Part shown: positions 1 through 5,692 of the stretch, in pieces | How the letters are laid out: every line of letters starts with the position of its first letter | Position numbering within the stretch: position 1 is the first letter of the stretch | From: Rhodothermota bacterium | GTDB taxonomy: Bacteria > Hydrogenedentota > Hydrogenedentia > Hydrogenedentales > GCA-2746185 | NCBI GenBank assembly: GCA_009885415.1 | Contig: VFKU01000268.1 | Span: 1-5,692 of the forward strand | Direction of reading: 5' to 3' | Length of the DNA: 5,692 nt | The notes under the pieces: model-generated | Database searches by the model: none | The model's input: the letters and a program-made list of their open reading frames with translations, nothing else | Told to the model about the DNA's origin: nothing | Made by a program: the position numbers and the translations under genes

Positions 1-1068
1 CGCGGCGGTCGGCAGCACGTGCAACTCGCGGTAGGGCCCCTGCACTTCCTTCGCCACTTCGCAATGCACCGTCGTCACGCCGTGCAGCGGGAAAAACTCG
101 CAATCGAGTTTCTTCACCAGTTTCTCGACCGCGTGCGGATCGCCGCCGACTACGCACTCGTGCAGGGTGTTTACGATCAGGCTGTAGACTTTCTTGTGGT
201 CCTTCAGCGCCGCGCGCACGACCTTCGCCGGGCGATCGATCACGCCCAGCGCCCAATCGACTGACTTATGCGAGGGCACGCTCCAGGCCTTGCGCGCGGC
301 CTTGTATTCCCCCGCGAGGTCCTCGGTGAACAGCGTCGAATTGTGGATCCGCTCGAGCATCAAGTCGCGATCGGTCCACGCGCGCAGCGCGAAGAGCCCC
401 GCCGTCTCGCCGAGGCTGTAGCCGATCACCGCGGCCGGCCGCACGCCGAAGCGTTGCAGCAGATCGCTGATCAGCGTCCCCAGCGCCACCTGTCCGAAGA
501 GCGCGGCTTGTGAATTTTTCTGCACGGCCTCGGCCTTGTCCGCGCGCCAGAACACTTCGGGCTGGAATTGATCGCGGAGCCGGCGGTTTTCCTCGTCCTG
601 CGCGCGGAAGACCTCCGGCCATTCGAGGCCAAGGTCGCGCGCCATGCCGGAGAACTGGTTGCCGGAACCGGGAAATACGAAGGCGACGTGCCCCTGTGGG
701 CCGAGCGGTTCGGCGGAAAAGAAGATTCGGTCGCGCACATTCGGCGGCGCCTCGCGCAGGAGCGTCTCGGTCGTGTGTGGGCCCCGCGTGTCGCGCAGCC
801 ATGCGTGCAGGAAGTCGATCTGCTCGCGCAGCTCACGCGCGTGACGCGCAACGAAGGACGCGGCGAAATGCTTCGAGGCGTCCTCGCGATTGGACGTCCA
901 CCAGCGCCGGGCGAGCGCCTCAATGGCGCCGACGTCCGCCTCGGCAAAGGCGCGCAGCCGTCCCAGGCCGACGTTTAGCGCTTCGACACTGTTCGCCTCG
1001 ACGGCGAATAGACCCTCACCGCGCGCACCAAGCGGTTGCAACGTTTCCCTGGCGCGCTCGGCGGAATC
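1..1068 (-). other. Charged linker plus PfaB-type acyltransferase (AT) domain, C-terminal end cut by window
   Basis: Residues 866-990 are a charged linker like the adaptor before AT domains. The AT opens with FVFPGSGNQFSGMARDLG (996-1012), which resembles PUFA-synthase ATs. The nucleophile is Ser1083 in GYSLGE and the likely partner is His1200 (TTVHCEV), 117 residues on, close to the usual spacing. The position matching the malonyl-binding Arg of FabD-like ATs is Asn1108 in my alignment by eye, so malonyl specificity is not supported. PfaB-type ATs are known to influence the final product in marine PUFA systems. It might load a starter, move the chain, or release it. The window stops about 20 residues past the catalytic His, so only a short C-terminal part is missing. 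Confidence 0.85.
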
Positions 1069-3663
1069 GCGATCGTGCTCCGCGAGCGCGAAGTGCACGT
1101 AGTTGCCGTCCACGCTCGCGGCGCTCATCCCTGCGCGGCGCGGCCCATCCTCGCGGTTCCGCAGCCAATACTCCGAATTTCCGTCCAGGGAAGGCGTGAT
1201 CTGCTGATAGAGGGCGAGGCAGGTGCGCAAGAACTCGGCCATGCCTGAAGCTGCGCCCGCGTGGCCGGTCAGCGTCTGCGAAGCGCCGCGTTCTGCGACG
1301 CCGCCTAGGTCGAGATAGCCTGTCGTTCCGCGGGCGACGGCGGCTTCACTCCATGCGGCGCTCTCCACATGTGCGGCAAGCGCGTCGTCAATTTTCTGAA
1401 GCGGGACCGCGCCCGCGCGCGCCCACCCGGCGCCATCGATCACGGCATAAACCCGGTCGCCATCGCGTTGTGCGTCTTCGAGGCGCTTGAGCGCGACTGC
1501 GCCGGCGCCGTCGCAGAGGATGCGGTCACTCTCGGGCAACGCTCCGAGCACGGCGCGGACATCGCCGGCGAGATCCACCGCACCCGCGATCGCAAAATCG
1601 ATCTCGCCGGCCTCGAGCGCGCGCGCGGCGACGTCGATCGCCCGCAGGCCGGAGGTCTCCTCGCTCGATAGCGCGAAGCTCGGTCCGCCAAAGCGCAACT
1701 CACGCGCGATGCGGCTGGAGACGATGCTCCCGAGCGCGCCCATCGTGCGGTTCGCGGTTAGCGCCGGGCCGGCGGCCTCGCGCAGGCCCGCGACCCACGC
1801 GTCCAGTTCTTCGGCGCTCAGGTGCAGGCCAAGAGTTTTCGCCCAGGCACGCGCTTTGGCGAGCAAGGACCAACGCAAAATAAAGTTCGTCGTGTTGAAA
1901 TCCAGCCCGAGTCCTACGAAGACGCCCGCGCGATCCGCACGCTCCGGATCGAAGCGACAATCGGCCATCGCGCGCGAGGCCACCTTGAGCATGAGCAATT
2001 GCTGCGGCAGCATCTCCGAGATTTCGCGCGGTGGGATACGGAATTCGTCGAAGGCCGCCTCGATGCGATCGAGGTAGTGGCCCGCGAACTCGCGCTGCGC
2101 GAGGCCCTCGCGGCGGAACCACGCGGCCTGCGGCACGCCCCACCAGTGCGCCGGGGCCGCCGGCGTGTGCGCCTCGCCGCCGCCGAGCACGCGCTCCTGA
2201 AATTTCCGCAGCGTGTCCCAAGGGCCGAACCACGCGTCCATTCCAACGACGGCAATCGCCGGTTTGCGCGAAGCGGGCGGGCTCGCCGGGGTCCGCCGCG
2301 CGTTCGATTCCGGCATCCATTCCTCGATGACGACGTGTGCGTTAATGCCGCCGAAGCCGAAGGCGCTGATGGCCGCGCGGCGCGGCGTATCGGGTGCGCG
2401 GCGCGTCCAGGGACGGCCTGCGGTCAGCACGCGGAAAGGACTCTCTTCCATGCGAAGTGCGGACGGCGCCCGGCGGAAGTTCGCCGTCGGCGGCAGCGTG
2501 CCTTCCTTGAGCGCGAACAAGGTCTTGATGAGCGCGGCGGAACCGGCGGCCGTCAGGAGGTGGCCGATGTTGGATTTCACGGAACCGATGACGCACTGCC
2601 CCGCGGTCCAGCCCTCGCTGCCCCAAAGCGCGCGCAGGCTCTCGAACTCGACGCCGTCGCCCAAGGGCGTCCCGGTCGCGTGGCACTCGATGAGATCGAT
2701 TGCGCGCGGATCGAGGCCGGCCTCGGCGTAGGCCGCGCGCATCGCGCGGAGCTGACCCTCGCTCGAGGGCGCGAGGAGCCCGCCGCCGACGTCATTCGAG
2801 AGACCGATGCCGCGGATCACTCCATAGATATGGTCGCCGTTGCGCACCGCGTCGTCGAGCCGCTTGAGCACGACCACGCCCGCGCCCTCGCCGACCACGA
2901 GGCCGTCCCCCTTCTCGTCGAAGGGCGAGCAGGTGCCGGTCGGGGACAGTGCGCGCAGTTGCGAAAAGCCCATCTGTGTATAGAGCGCATTTGGCCGCGA
3001 AAGGCCGCCCGCGAGCATCGCGTCCGCGCGGCCCGCGCGTAGCTCGTCCGCCGCGAGCTTGAGCGCGTAGAGTGAGGAGGCGCAGGCGGCGTCGAGCGTG
3101 AAGGTGCCGCCGCCGAGTCCCAGCGCTTGCGCGAGCACGCCCGCCGGCATACCGGTGACGAAACGATTCACCGGGTGAACGTCCGGTCCGGGTGAGGTGT
3201 CCGCCGGGCCGAGAATTTTTTCTTCGATGGTCCGCCCGAGCACGCGCTCGGCCAGGGCGGCGGCGCTGTCGGTGGGCAGCGCGAGGTTGCCGAGGATGAC
3301 GCCGACGCGATCGCGCGTGACGCTCAACATATGCGCGTCATCGAAGGCTTGCACGCCCGCCGAGAGCAGGAGGCGCGTCGAGGGATCGAGCGCCGCGAGG
3401 AGGTCCTGCGACAACGCAAGGCGCGCAGAATCCATCCCCGGCGGGTCGATCACGAAGCACGCGCGCGTCGAGTACACCTTGTCCGGCTGGCCCGGCCGGG
3501 GATCATAGGCGTCCTCGATGGAGAGCGCCCAGCGTCCGGCGGGGACCTCGCGCGCGGCGCTGCGCGCGTGCACGATGTTCGCCCAGAATTCCTCGAAGTC
3601 GCGCGCGCCCGGAAACACACCGCCCACGCCGACGATCGCGATGGCTGGCCGGGGGTTGCTCAT
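1..3663 (-). CDS. Pfa3/PfaC-like PUFA (secondary lipid) synthase subunit: KS-CLF-AT... (3' end outside window)
   Basis: One frame is open from the ATG at 3663 to base 1, exactly 1221 codons with no stop; I translated it throughout and saw no frameshift. Domains in order are ketosynthase (about 4-447), a 20-residue Ala/Pro-rich linker, a degenerate ketosynthase or chain-length factor (468-865), a charged linker (866-990), and an acyltransferase (990-1221, nearly complete). GVLAQALGLGGGTFTL before the KS active site, and RIPPREISEMLPQQLLMLK in the CLF, are characteristic of PUFA-synthase KS/CLF pairs. The fusion matches thraustochytrid subunit B (KS-CLF-AT-ER) and myxobacterial Pfa3 (KS-CLF-AT-DH-DH-AGPAT); what follows the AT here is unseen. 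Its role would be decarboxylative chain extension with the partner subunit encoded 10 bases upstream, whose unseen N-terminal part should carry the ACPs. Neither pfaC nor pfaB fits alone, so no symbol is given. A heterocyst-glycolipid-type synthase is an alternative. Confidence 0.94.
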   Translation of the reverse strand, partial: MSNPRPAIAIVGVGGVFPGARDFEEFWANIVHARSAAREVPAGRWALSIEDAYDPRPGQPDKVYSTRACFVIDPPGMDSARLALSQDLLAALDPSTRLLLSAGVQAFDDAHMLSVTRDRVGVILGNLALPTDSAAALAERVLGRTIEEKILGPADTSPGPDVHPVNRFVTGMPAGVLAQALGLGGGTFTLDAACASSLYALKLAADELRAGRADAMLAGGLSRPNALYTQMGFSQLRALSPTGTCSPFDEKGDGLVVGEGAGVVVLKRLDDAVRNGDHIYGVIRGIGLSNDVGGGLLAPSSEGQLRAMRAAYAEAGLDPRAIDLIECHATGTPLGDGVEFESLRALWGSEGWTAGQCVIGSVKSNIGHLLTAAGSAALIKTLFALKEGTLPPTANFRRAPSALRMEESPFRVLTAGRPWTRRAPDTPRRAAISAFGFGGINAHVVIEEWMPESNARRTPASPPASRKPAIAVVGMDAWFGPWDTLRKFQERVLGGGEAHTPAAPAHWWGVPQAAWFRREGLAQREFAGHYLDRIEAAFDEFRIPPREISEMLPQQLLMLKVASRAMADCRFDPERADRAGVFVGLGLDFNTTNFILRWSLLAKARAWAKTLGLHLSAEELDAWVAGLREAAGPALTANRTMGALGSIVSSRIARELRFGGPSFALSSEETSGLRAIDVAARALEAGEIDFAIAGAVDLAGDVRAVLGALPESDRILCDGAGAVALKRLEDAQRDGDRVYAVIDGAGWARAGAVPLQKIDDALAAHVESAAWSEAAVARGTTGYLDLGGVAERGASQTLTGHAGAASGMAEFLRTCLALYQQITPSLDGNSEYWLRNREDGPRRAGMSAASVDGNYVHFALAEHDRDSAERARETLQPLGARGEGLFAVEANSVEALNVGLGRLRAFAEADVGAIEALARRWWTSNREDASKHFAASFVARHARELREQIDFLHAWLRDTRGPHTTETLLREAPPNVRDRIFFSAEPLGPQGHVAFVFPGSGNQFSGMARDLGLEWPEVFRAQDEENRRLRDQFQPEVFWRADKAEAVQKNSQAALFGQVALGTLISDLLQRFGVRPAAVIGYSLGETAGLFALRAWTDRDLMLERIHNSTLFTEDLAGEYKAARKAWSVPSHKSVDWALGVIDRPAKVVRAALKDHKKVYSLIVNTLHECVVGGDPHAVEKLVKKLDCEFFPLHGVTTVHCEVAKEVQGPYRELHVLPTAA
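1069..2262 (-). other. Chain-length-factor-like (CLF) degenerate ketosynthase domain
   Basis: This has a KS fold without a working active site, expected to form a heterodimer-like pair with the preceding KS and help set chain length. It starts with AIAVVGMDAWFG (469-480) and keeps thiolase-fold landmarks such as ILCDGAGAVALKRLEDA (715-731). Aligned by eye with the first KS, FALSSEETSGL (663-673) replaces FTLDAACASSL, so the Cys position is Glu669. The HATGT motif and Lys are missing and the H-to-H stretch is about 26 residues shorter. The last histidine survives (His801, TLTGHAG). The PPREISEMLPQQLLMLK block (544-560) marks the PUFA-synthase CLF type. Confidence 0.88.
2323..3654 (-). other. 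Ketosynthase (KS) domain, catalytically complete
   Basis: This domain carries out decarboxylative Claisen condensation of malonyl-ACP with the growing acyl chain. It opens with AIAIVGVGGVFPGA (residues 7-20). The nucleophile is Cys194 in DAACASS; the two active-site histidines are His328 (ECHATGTPLGD) and His368 (SNIGHLL), with the usual Lys363 before it. FGFGGINAHVV at 435-445 is the standard C-terminal KS motif. All residues of the Cys-His-His set are present at normal spacing, so it should be active, paired with the adjacent CLF. Confidence 0.95.
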
Positions 3664-3670
3664 GCCTGGG

Positions 3671-3675
3671 CCTTC
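3671..3675 (-). promoter_or_regulatory. Ribosome binding site of the KS-CLF-AT gene, overlapping the upstream stop codon
   Basis: On the minus strand GAAGG (plus-strand CCTTC) lies 7 bases before the ATG at 3663-3661 and shares two bases with the TGA stop of the upstream gene. The spacing is normal for a Shine-Dalgarno site and supports this ATG, which is also right because the protein opens directly into the KS strand AIAIVGVGGVFPGA. With a 10-base intergenic gap, translational coupling and roughly matched subunit amounts are likely. There is no room for a separate promoter of usual form. Confidence 0.7.
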
Positions 3676-5692
3676 ATTCGCGTGCAGGCTGCGCGATCTG
3701 GTTTCGCTGGAAGGCGGCGTTCAGCGAGGCCGCCATGATGCACTCGTAGTCCTCGATACGCGCCACGAGCGTGCCGTCGCCCGCGTGAAGAAATTCGATC
3801 GTCGCTGTCGCGCCGAAGGCGGTCGCCTTTGAAATTTTCGCCTCGATGCGCACGCCGCTCTTCGGGAAGGCCGTCTGGAATTGTTCGTATTTCCCGAGCC
3901 GGACCGGCAGCGAGGCAGTATCAAAGCGGTCCAGGCTCCACAGGATCATCGCCTGGAAGGCGCAATCGAGCGCCAGGGGATCGGCCAGCCAGCGCCGCCG
4001 CAGCGGCTCGCGGATCCACGTCTCGGGCGCGGGTGCGGTAGAGGCCGTGATCGAGATGCCGTCCTCGCCGCAGCCGTCCACCGTCAGGATGCCCTGAAAG
4101 AGCGGGCCGTGAAAAAGTTTCTGGTGGTTGTACATGTCGTCGCGCGAGGCGCGATACGCCGGGAGCGTGCGCCCCGCGAGCGTCGCCGCGCCTTCGCCGA
4201 AGGAGGCGTCGAGAAGCACGATCGCCGTGCTGTGCAACACGCGCCGGCCGCCCAGGCCCGCGCTGCGCATTTCGACCGCCACACGCTTGCAACGCTCCGC
4301 GCCCACGGCGGTCCCCGCGGCGATCTCAAGCACGAGCGGAGCGTCGCCTTCGAGCACAACGCCGTTCAATACGCGCAGATCCTCGATGCCGACGAAGCGC
4401 AGTCCGGGGTTCGCGTGCGCGGCCGCGTGCGCCAGCCACTCGACGTACATCGCCACGGGCAACACGGCATGCCCGTCGATCACGTGGGACGCGAGAAAGG
4501 GAAAACGATCCAGCGAAAGCTCGATCGTCAGCGCGGAATTCATCGGCCGGGCCAGTGCGGACGCCGTTGCGATCTCCCGCTGGACCTCCGCCAGCGCCAC
4601 GATCTCGACCGCATCGCCGCCCGCGCTAAGTTCGTCCAGCAGGAATCGCGCGCCCGCCTCGAGCCCTATCACGCCGACGCCCTCGGCCGCGAATACCTTG
4701 CGCAGGGCCGGGGTCACCATGCCGCCGTCCCACGGGCCCCAGTTGATCGAGAGCACGCGGCAGTGGGCGCGGCGGGCCGCTTCGGTCTGCGCGATCTTGT
4801 TGAGCGATTCGTTCGCCATCGCGTAATCGACTTGGCCAACGCGCCCGAAGCGTCCAGTGGAAGAGGAGAACAGCACCATGAATCGCAGCGCGTCCGAGGC
4901 CGTTTCCGAAAGCAGGTTGCGTAATCCATCCACTTTTGTGCCGTAGACTACGTCGAATTGTTCGAGGGTCTTGTCTTCGATGCGGCGATCGGCGAGTACG
5001 CCCGCCCCGTGTACGAGGCCGGTGATCGGACCCAACTCCGCGCGAACGCGCTCCAGGACGCCGCGCATCTGGGTCGTATCGCGCACGTCGGCCGCGTAGT
5101 AGCGCGCCTCCCCGCCCGTCGCGCGGATACGGCTCAGCGTCTCATTCACCTCGCGCGCCGCAGCCACCTCGCGGTATCGCCGTTCGAGGTCTTGCGGCGA
5201 AAGTTTCTCTGTCGCGTGTTCGAGAACCGCTTTCTTGATCGCACGCTCGTCGCGCGCCGCCGCGAGCCACTCCGGCTCGGCTACCAGGAGCGCGGAGCGC
5301 CCGATCAGCGCCAACTTCGGTCGGCCCGCGCGCGCCATCGCTTCGGCGACGGCCGCGGTCACGCCGCGCGCGCCGCCGGTGATCACGATCACGTCTTGCG
5401 GCGTCAACACGATGGCGTTCTTCCCGCCCGGCGCGGAAACATACGGCTGCAAGTCGAGGGTCGTCGTGCCCTCCGGCGCAAGGCCGGTCTCGACCGGGCC
5501 TTCCGCGAGGACTTCGTCCGCGAGGACTTCGGCGGCCGCCTCCACAGACGGAAAGTCCGGCGCGAGATCAATCGCGCGGGTGCAGAGTTCCGGCCACTCG
5601 CGCGCGGCGGTCTTCGCCAGCCCTACGAGTGCACCGATCTCGGGATACACGGCGAGCGACGGATTCCGCAGGCCAAAAGCGCCGTCCATCCG
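3674..5692 (-). CDS. PfaA/Pfa2-like PUFA (secondary lipid) synthase subunit, C-terminal part: KR-DH (5' end outside window)
   Basis: This is the C-terminal 672 residues of a type I iterative fatty acid/polyketide synthase subunit; the frame is open through the right edge, so the Met at 5689 is internal, not the start. Numbering from that Met, residues 1-60 look like the end of the KR structural subdomain (GLAKTAAREWPEL). Residues about 95-370 are an NADPH ketoreductase and 392-655 a PKS-type dehydratase, after which the protein ends with TGA at 3674-3676. The GLAKTAAREWP and GVLADRRIEDKT segments and the KR-then-DH ending are typical of PfaA-type subunits. Family knowledge puts KS, malonyl-AT and tandem ACPs upstream, off the window. 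It would carry out beta-keto reduction and dehydration on ACP-bound chains in the cytoplasm. It is followed after 10 bases by a KS-CLF-AT gene, so both serve one assembly line. A heterocyst-glycolipid-like or other secondary lipid synthase is the main alternative. Subunit type is secure; the product is not. Confidence 0.93.
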   Translation of the reverse strand, partial: RMDGAFGLRNPSLAVYPEIGALVGLAKTAAREWPELCTRAIDLAPDFPSVEAAAEVLADEVLAEGPVETGLAPEGTTTLDLQPYVSAPGGKNAIVLTPQDVIVITGGARGVTAAVAEAMARAGRPKLALIGRSALLVAEPEWLAAARDERAIKKAVLEHATEKLSPQDLERRYREVAAAREVNETLSRIRATGGEARYYAADVRDTTQMRGVLERVRAELGPITGLVHGAGVLADRRIEDKTLEQFDVVYGTKVDGLRNLLSETASDALRFMVLFSSSTGRFGRVGQVDYAMANESLNKIAQTEAARRAHCRVLSINWGPWDGGMVTPALRKVFAAEGVGVIGLEAGARFLLDELSAGGDAVEIVALAEVQREIATASALARPMNSALTIELSLDRFPFLASHVIDGHAVLPVAMYVEWLAHAAAHANPGLRFVGIEDLRVLNGVVLEGDAPLVLEIAAGTAVGAERCKRVAVEMRSAGLGGRRVLHSTAIVLLDASFGEGAATLAGRTLPAYRASRDDMYNHQKLFHGPLFQGILTVDGCGEDGISITASTAPAPETWIREPLRRRWLADPLALDCAFQAMILWSLDRFDTASLPVRLGKYEQFQTAFPKSGVRIEAKISKATAFGATATIEFLHAGDGTLVARIEDYECIMAASLNAAFQRNQIAQPARE
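3725..4516 (-). other. PKS-type dehydratase (DH) domain at the C-terminus
   Basis: This is a double-hotdog dehydratase that would convert 3-hydroxyacyl-ACP to trans-2-enoyl-ACP. Numbered from the Met at 5689, the N-terminal hotdog has the HxxxGxxxxP motif (His402, Gly406, Pro411), preceded by FPFLAS. A YNHQKLFHGPLFQGI segment at about 520-534 matches the conserved LFHGPxFQ region of such domains. The C-terminal hotdog has DxxxQ with Asp575 and Gln579 (LDCAFQ). Both catalytic residues are therefore present and the domain should be active. It ends about 15 residues before the stop codon. In PUFA synthases this DH is distinct from the FabA-like DH pair on another subunit; the FabA-like type is credited with cis double bonds and is not seen in this window. 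Confidence 0.9.
4580..5407 (-). other. Ketoreductase (KR) domain, NADPH-dependent, B-type-like
   Basis: This domain reduces the 3-ketoacyl-ACP intermediate to 3-hydroxyacyl-ACP. Numbered from the Met at 5689, the Rossmann nucleotide loop TGGARGVTA is at residues 104-112. The SDR catalytic set is complete: Lys252 (TKVDG), Ser276 (FSSSTG), Tyr289 and Asn293 (DYAMAN). HGAGVLAD at 227-234 keeps the last Asp of the LDD motif (Asp234), and Phe281 stands where A-type KRs carry Trp. Both point to a B-type KR giving the (3R)-alcohol, as in fatty acid synthesis; this stereochemistry is inferred. A charged helical insertion of about 50 residues lies between the nucleotide loop and the following strand (about residues 136-186). 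Confidence 0.93.
5503..5532 (-). repeat. Short in-frame tandem repeat (15-bp period, two copies)
   Basis: CCGCGAGGACTTCG occurs at 5503-5516 and again at 5518-5531 on the plus strand, a 15-base period differing only in the last base (T or G). On the coding strand it gives two copies of a pentapeptide, AEVLA then DEVLA, in the linker ahead of the KR core. The period is a multiple of three, so the frame is kept. It may be a small slippage duplication, or simply a regular Ala/Glu/Leu helix written with the same codons. Confidence 0.6.

Noticed and set aside
266..802. 178-residue minus-strand open frame
   Set aside because: It is out of frame with the AT coding sequence, which is uninterrupted here and carries FPGSGNQ and GYSLGE.
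1069..2262. Second KS as an independent active condensing domain
   Set aside because: The Cys is replaced by Glu and the HATGT and Lys motifs are absent, so it is better read as a CLF.
1700..2320. 206-residue minus-strand open frame
   Set aside because: It is an out-of-frame shadow within the CLF coding region; its Arg/Gly-rich product has no domain while the true frame reads through it with CLF motifs.
1822..3042. 406-residue open frame on the plus strand
   Set aside because: It lies antisense to the KS and CLF domains, has an Arg/Ala/Glu-rich composition without recognisable motifs, and is explained by high GC and third-position bias of the real gene.
3664..3673. Internal promoter or terminator between the two genes
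   Set aside because: Only 10 bases are non-coding and no hairpin with a T-run or paired -35/-10 boxes is visible.
3881..4924. 347-residue open frame on the plus strand
   Set aside because: It is antisense to the KR and DH domains, Arg/His/Gln-rich, with no known fold; the minus-strand frame has full catalytic motifs.
1..5692. Frequent CGCGCG-type short palindromes and repeats
   Set aside because: They follow from Ala/Arg codon use (GCG, CGC) in GC-rich coding DNA, with no regular spacing that would suggest CRISPR, REP elements or binding arrays.

Overview
This window is wholly occupied by two consecutive minus-strand genes for giant, multidomain lipid synthases, of the kind that make polyunsaturated fatty acids (PUFA) or related secondary lipids. 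Both genes are cut by the window edges. The DNA is very GC-rich with strong G/C bias at third codon positions, so almost every strand and frame carries long spurious open frames. The domain content and GC bias fit a high-GC bacterium. A myxobacterium-like (Myxococcota / former Deltaproteobacteria) or similar source is my best guess from domain order, but the sequence alone does not fix the taxon.

Right part (5692 down to 3674, transcription leftward): the C-terminal 672 residues of a PfaA/Pfa2-like subunit. It carries a complete NADPH ketoreductase (KR) and then a PKS-type dehydratase (DH) that closes the protein. The N-terminal KS, AT and ACP domains expected for this family would lie beyond base 5692.

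Junction (3673-3664): only 10 bases separate the TGA of the first gene from the ATG of the second. A Shine-Dalgarno-like GAAGG overlaps the stop codon, so the genes are one operon and probably translationally coupled.

Left part (3663 down to 1): the first 1221 codons of a second synthase subunit, open without a stop to base 1. Its order is an active ketosynthase (Cys-His-His complete), a degenerate chain-length-factor-like ketosynthase (CLF, active Cys replaced by Glu), a charged linker, and an acyltransferase (AT, GYSLGE motif) cut near its C-terminal end. KS-CLF-AT fused in one chain resembles myxobacterial Pfa3 and thraustochytrid subunit B, and differs from marine gammaproteobacteria, where the AT is a separate protein (PfaB).

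Working model: KS/CLF extends the ACP-bound chain, KR in the partner subunit reduces the 3-keto group, and DH removes water. The AT has a non-malonyl-like pocket and may load, transfer or release acyl chains. Enoyl reductase, FabA-like DH domains, ACPs and any phosphopantetheinyl transferase are not visible here. No RNA gene, mobile element, CRISPR array, promoter or terminator is supported, and no gene-free stretch over 10 bases exists.
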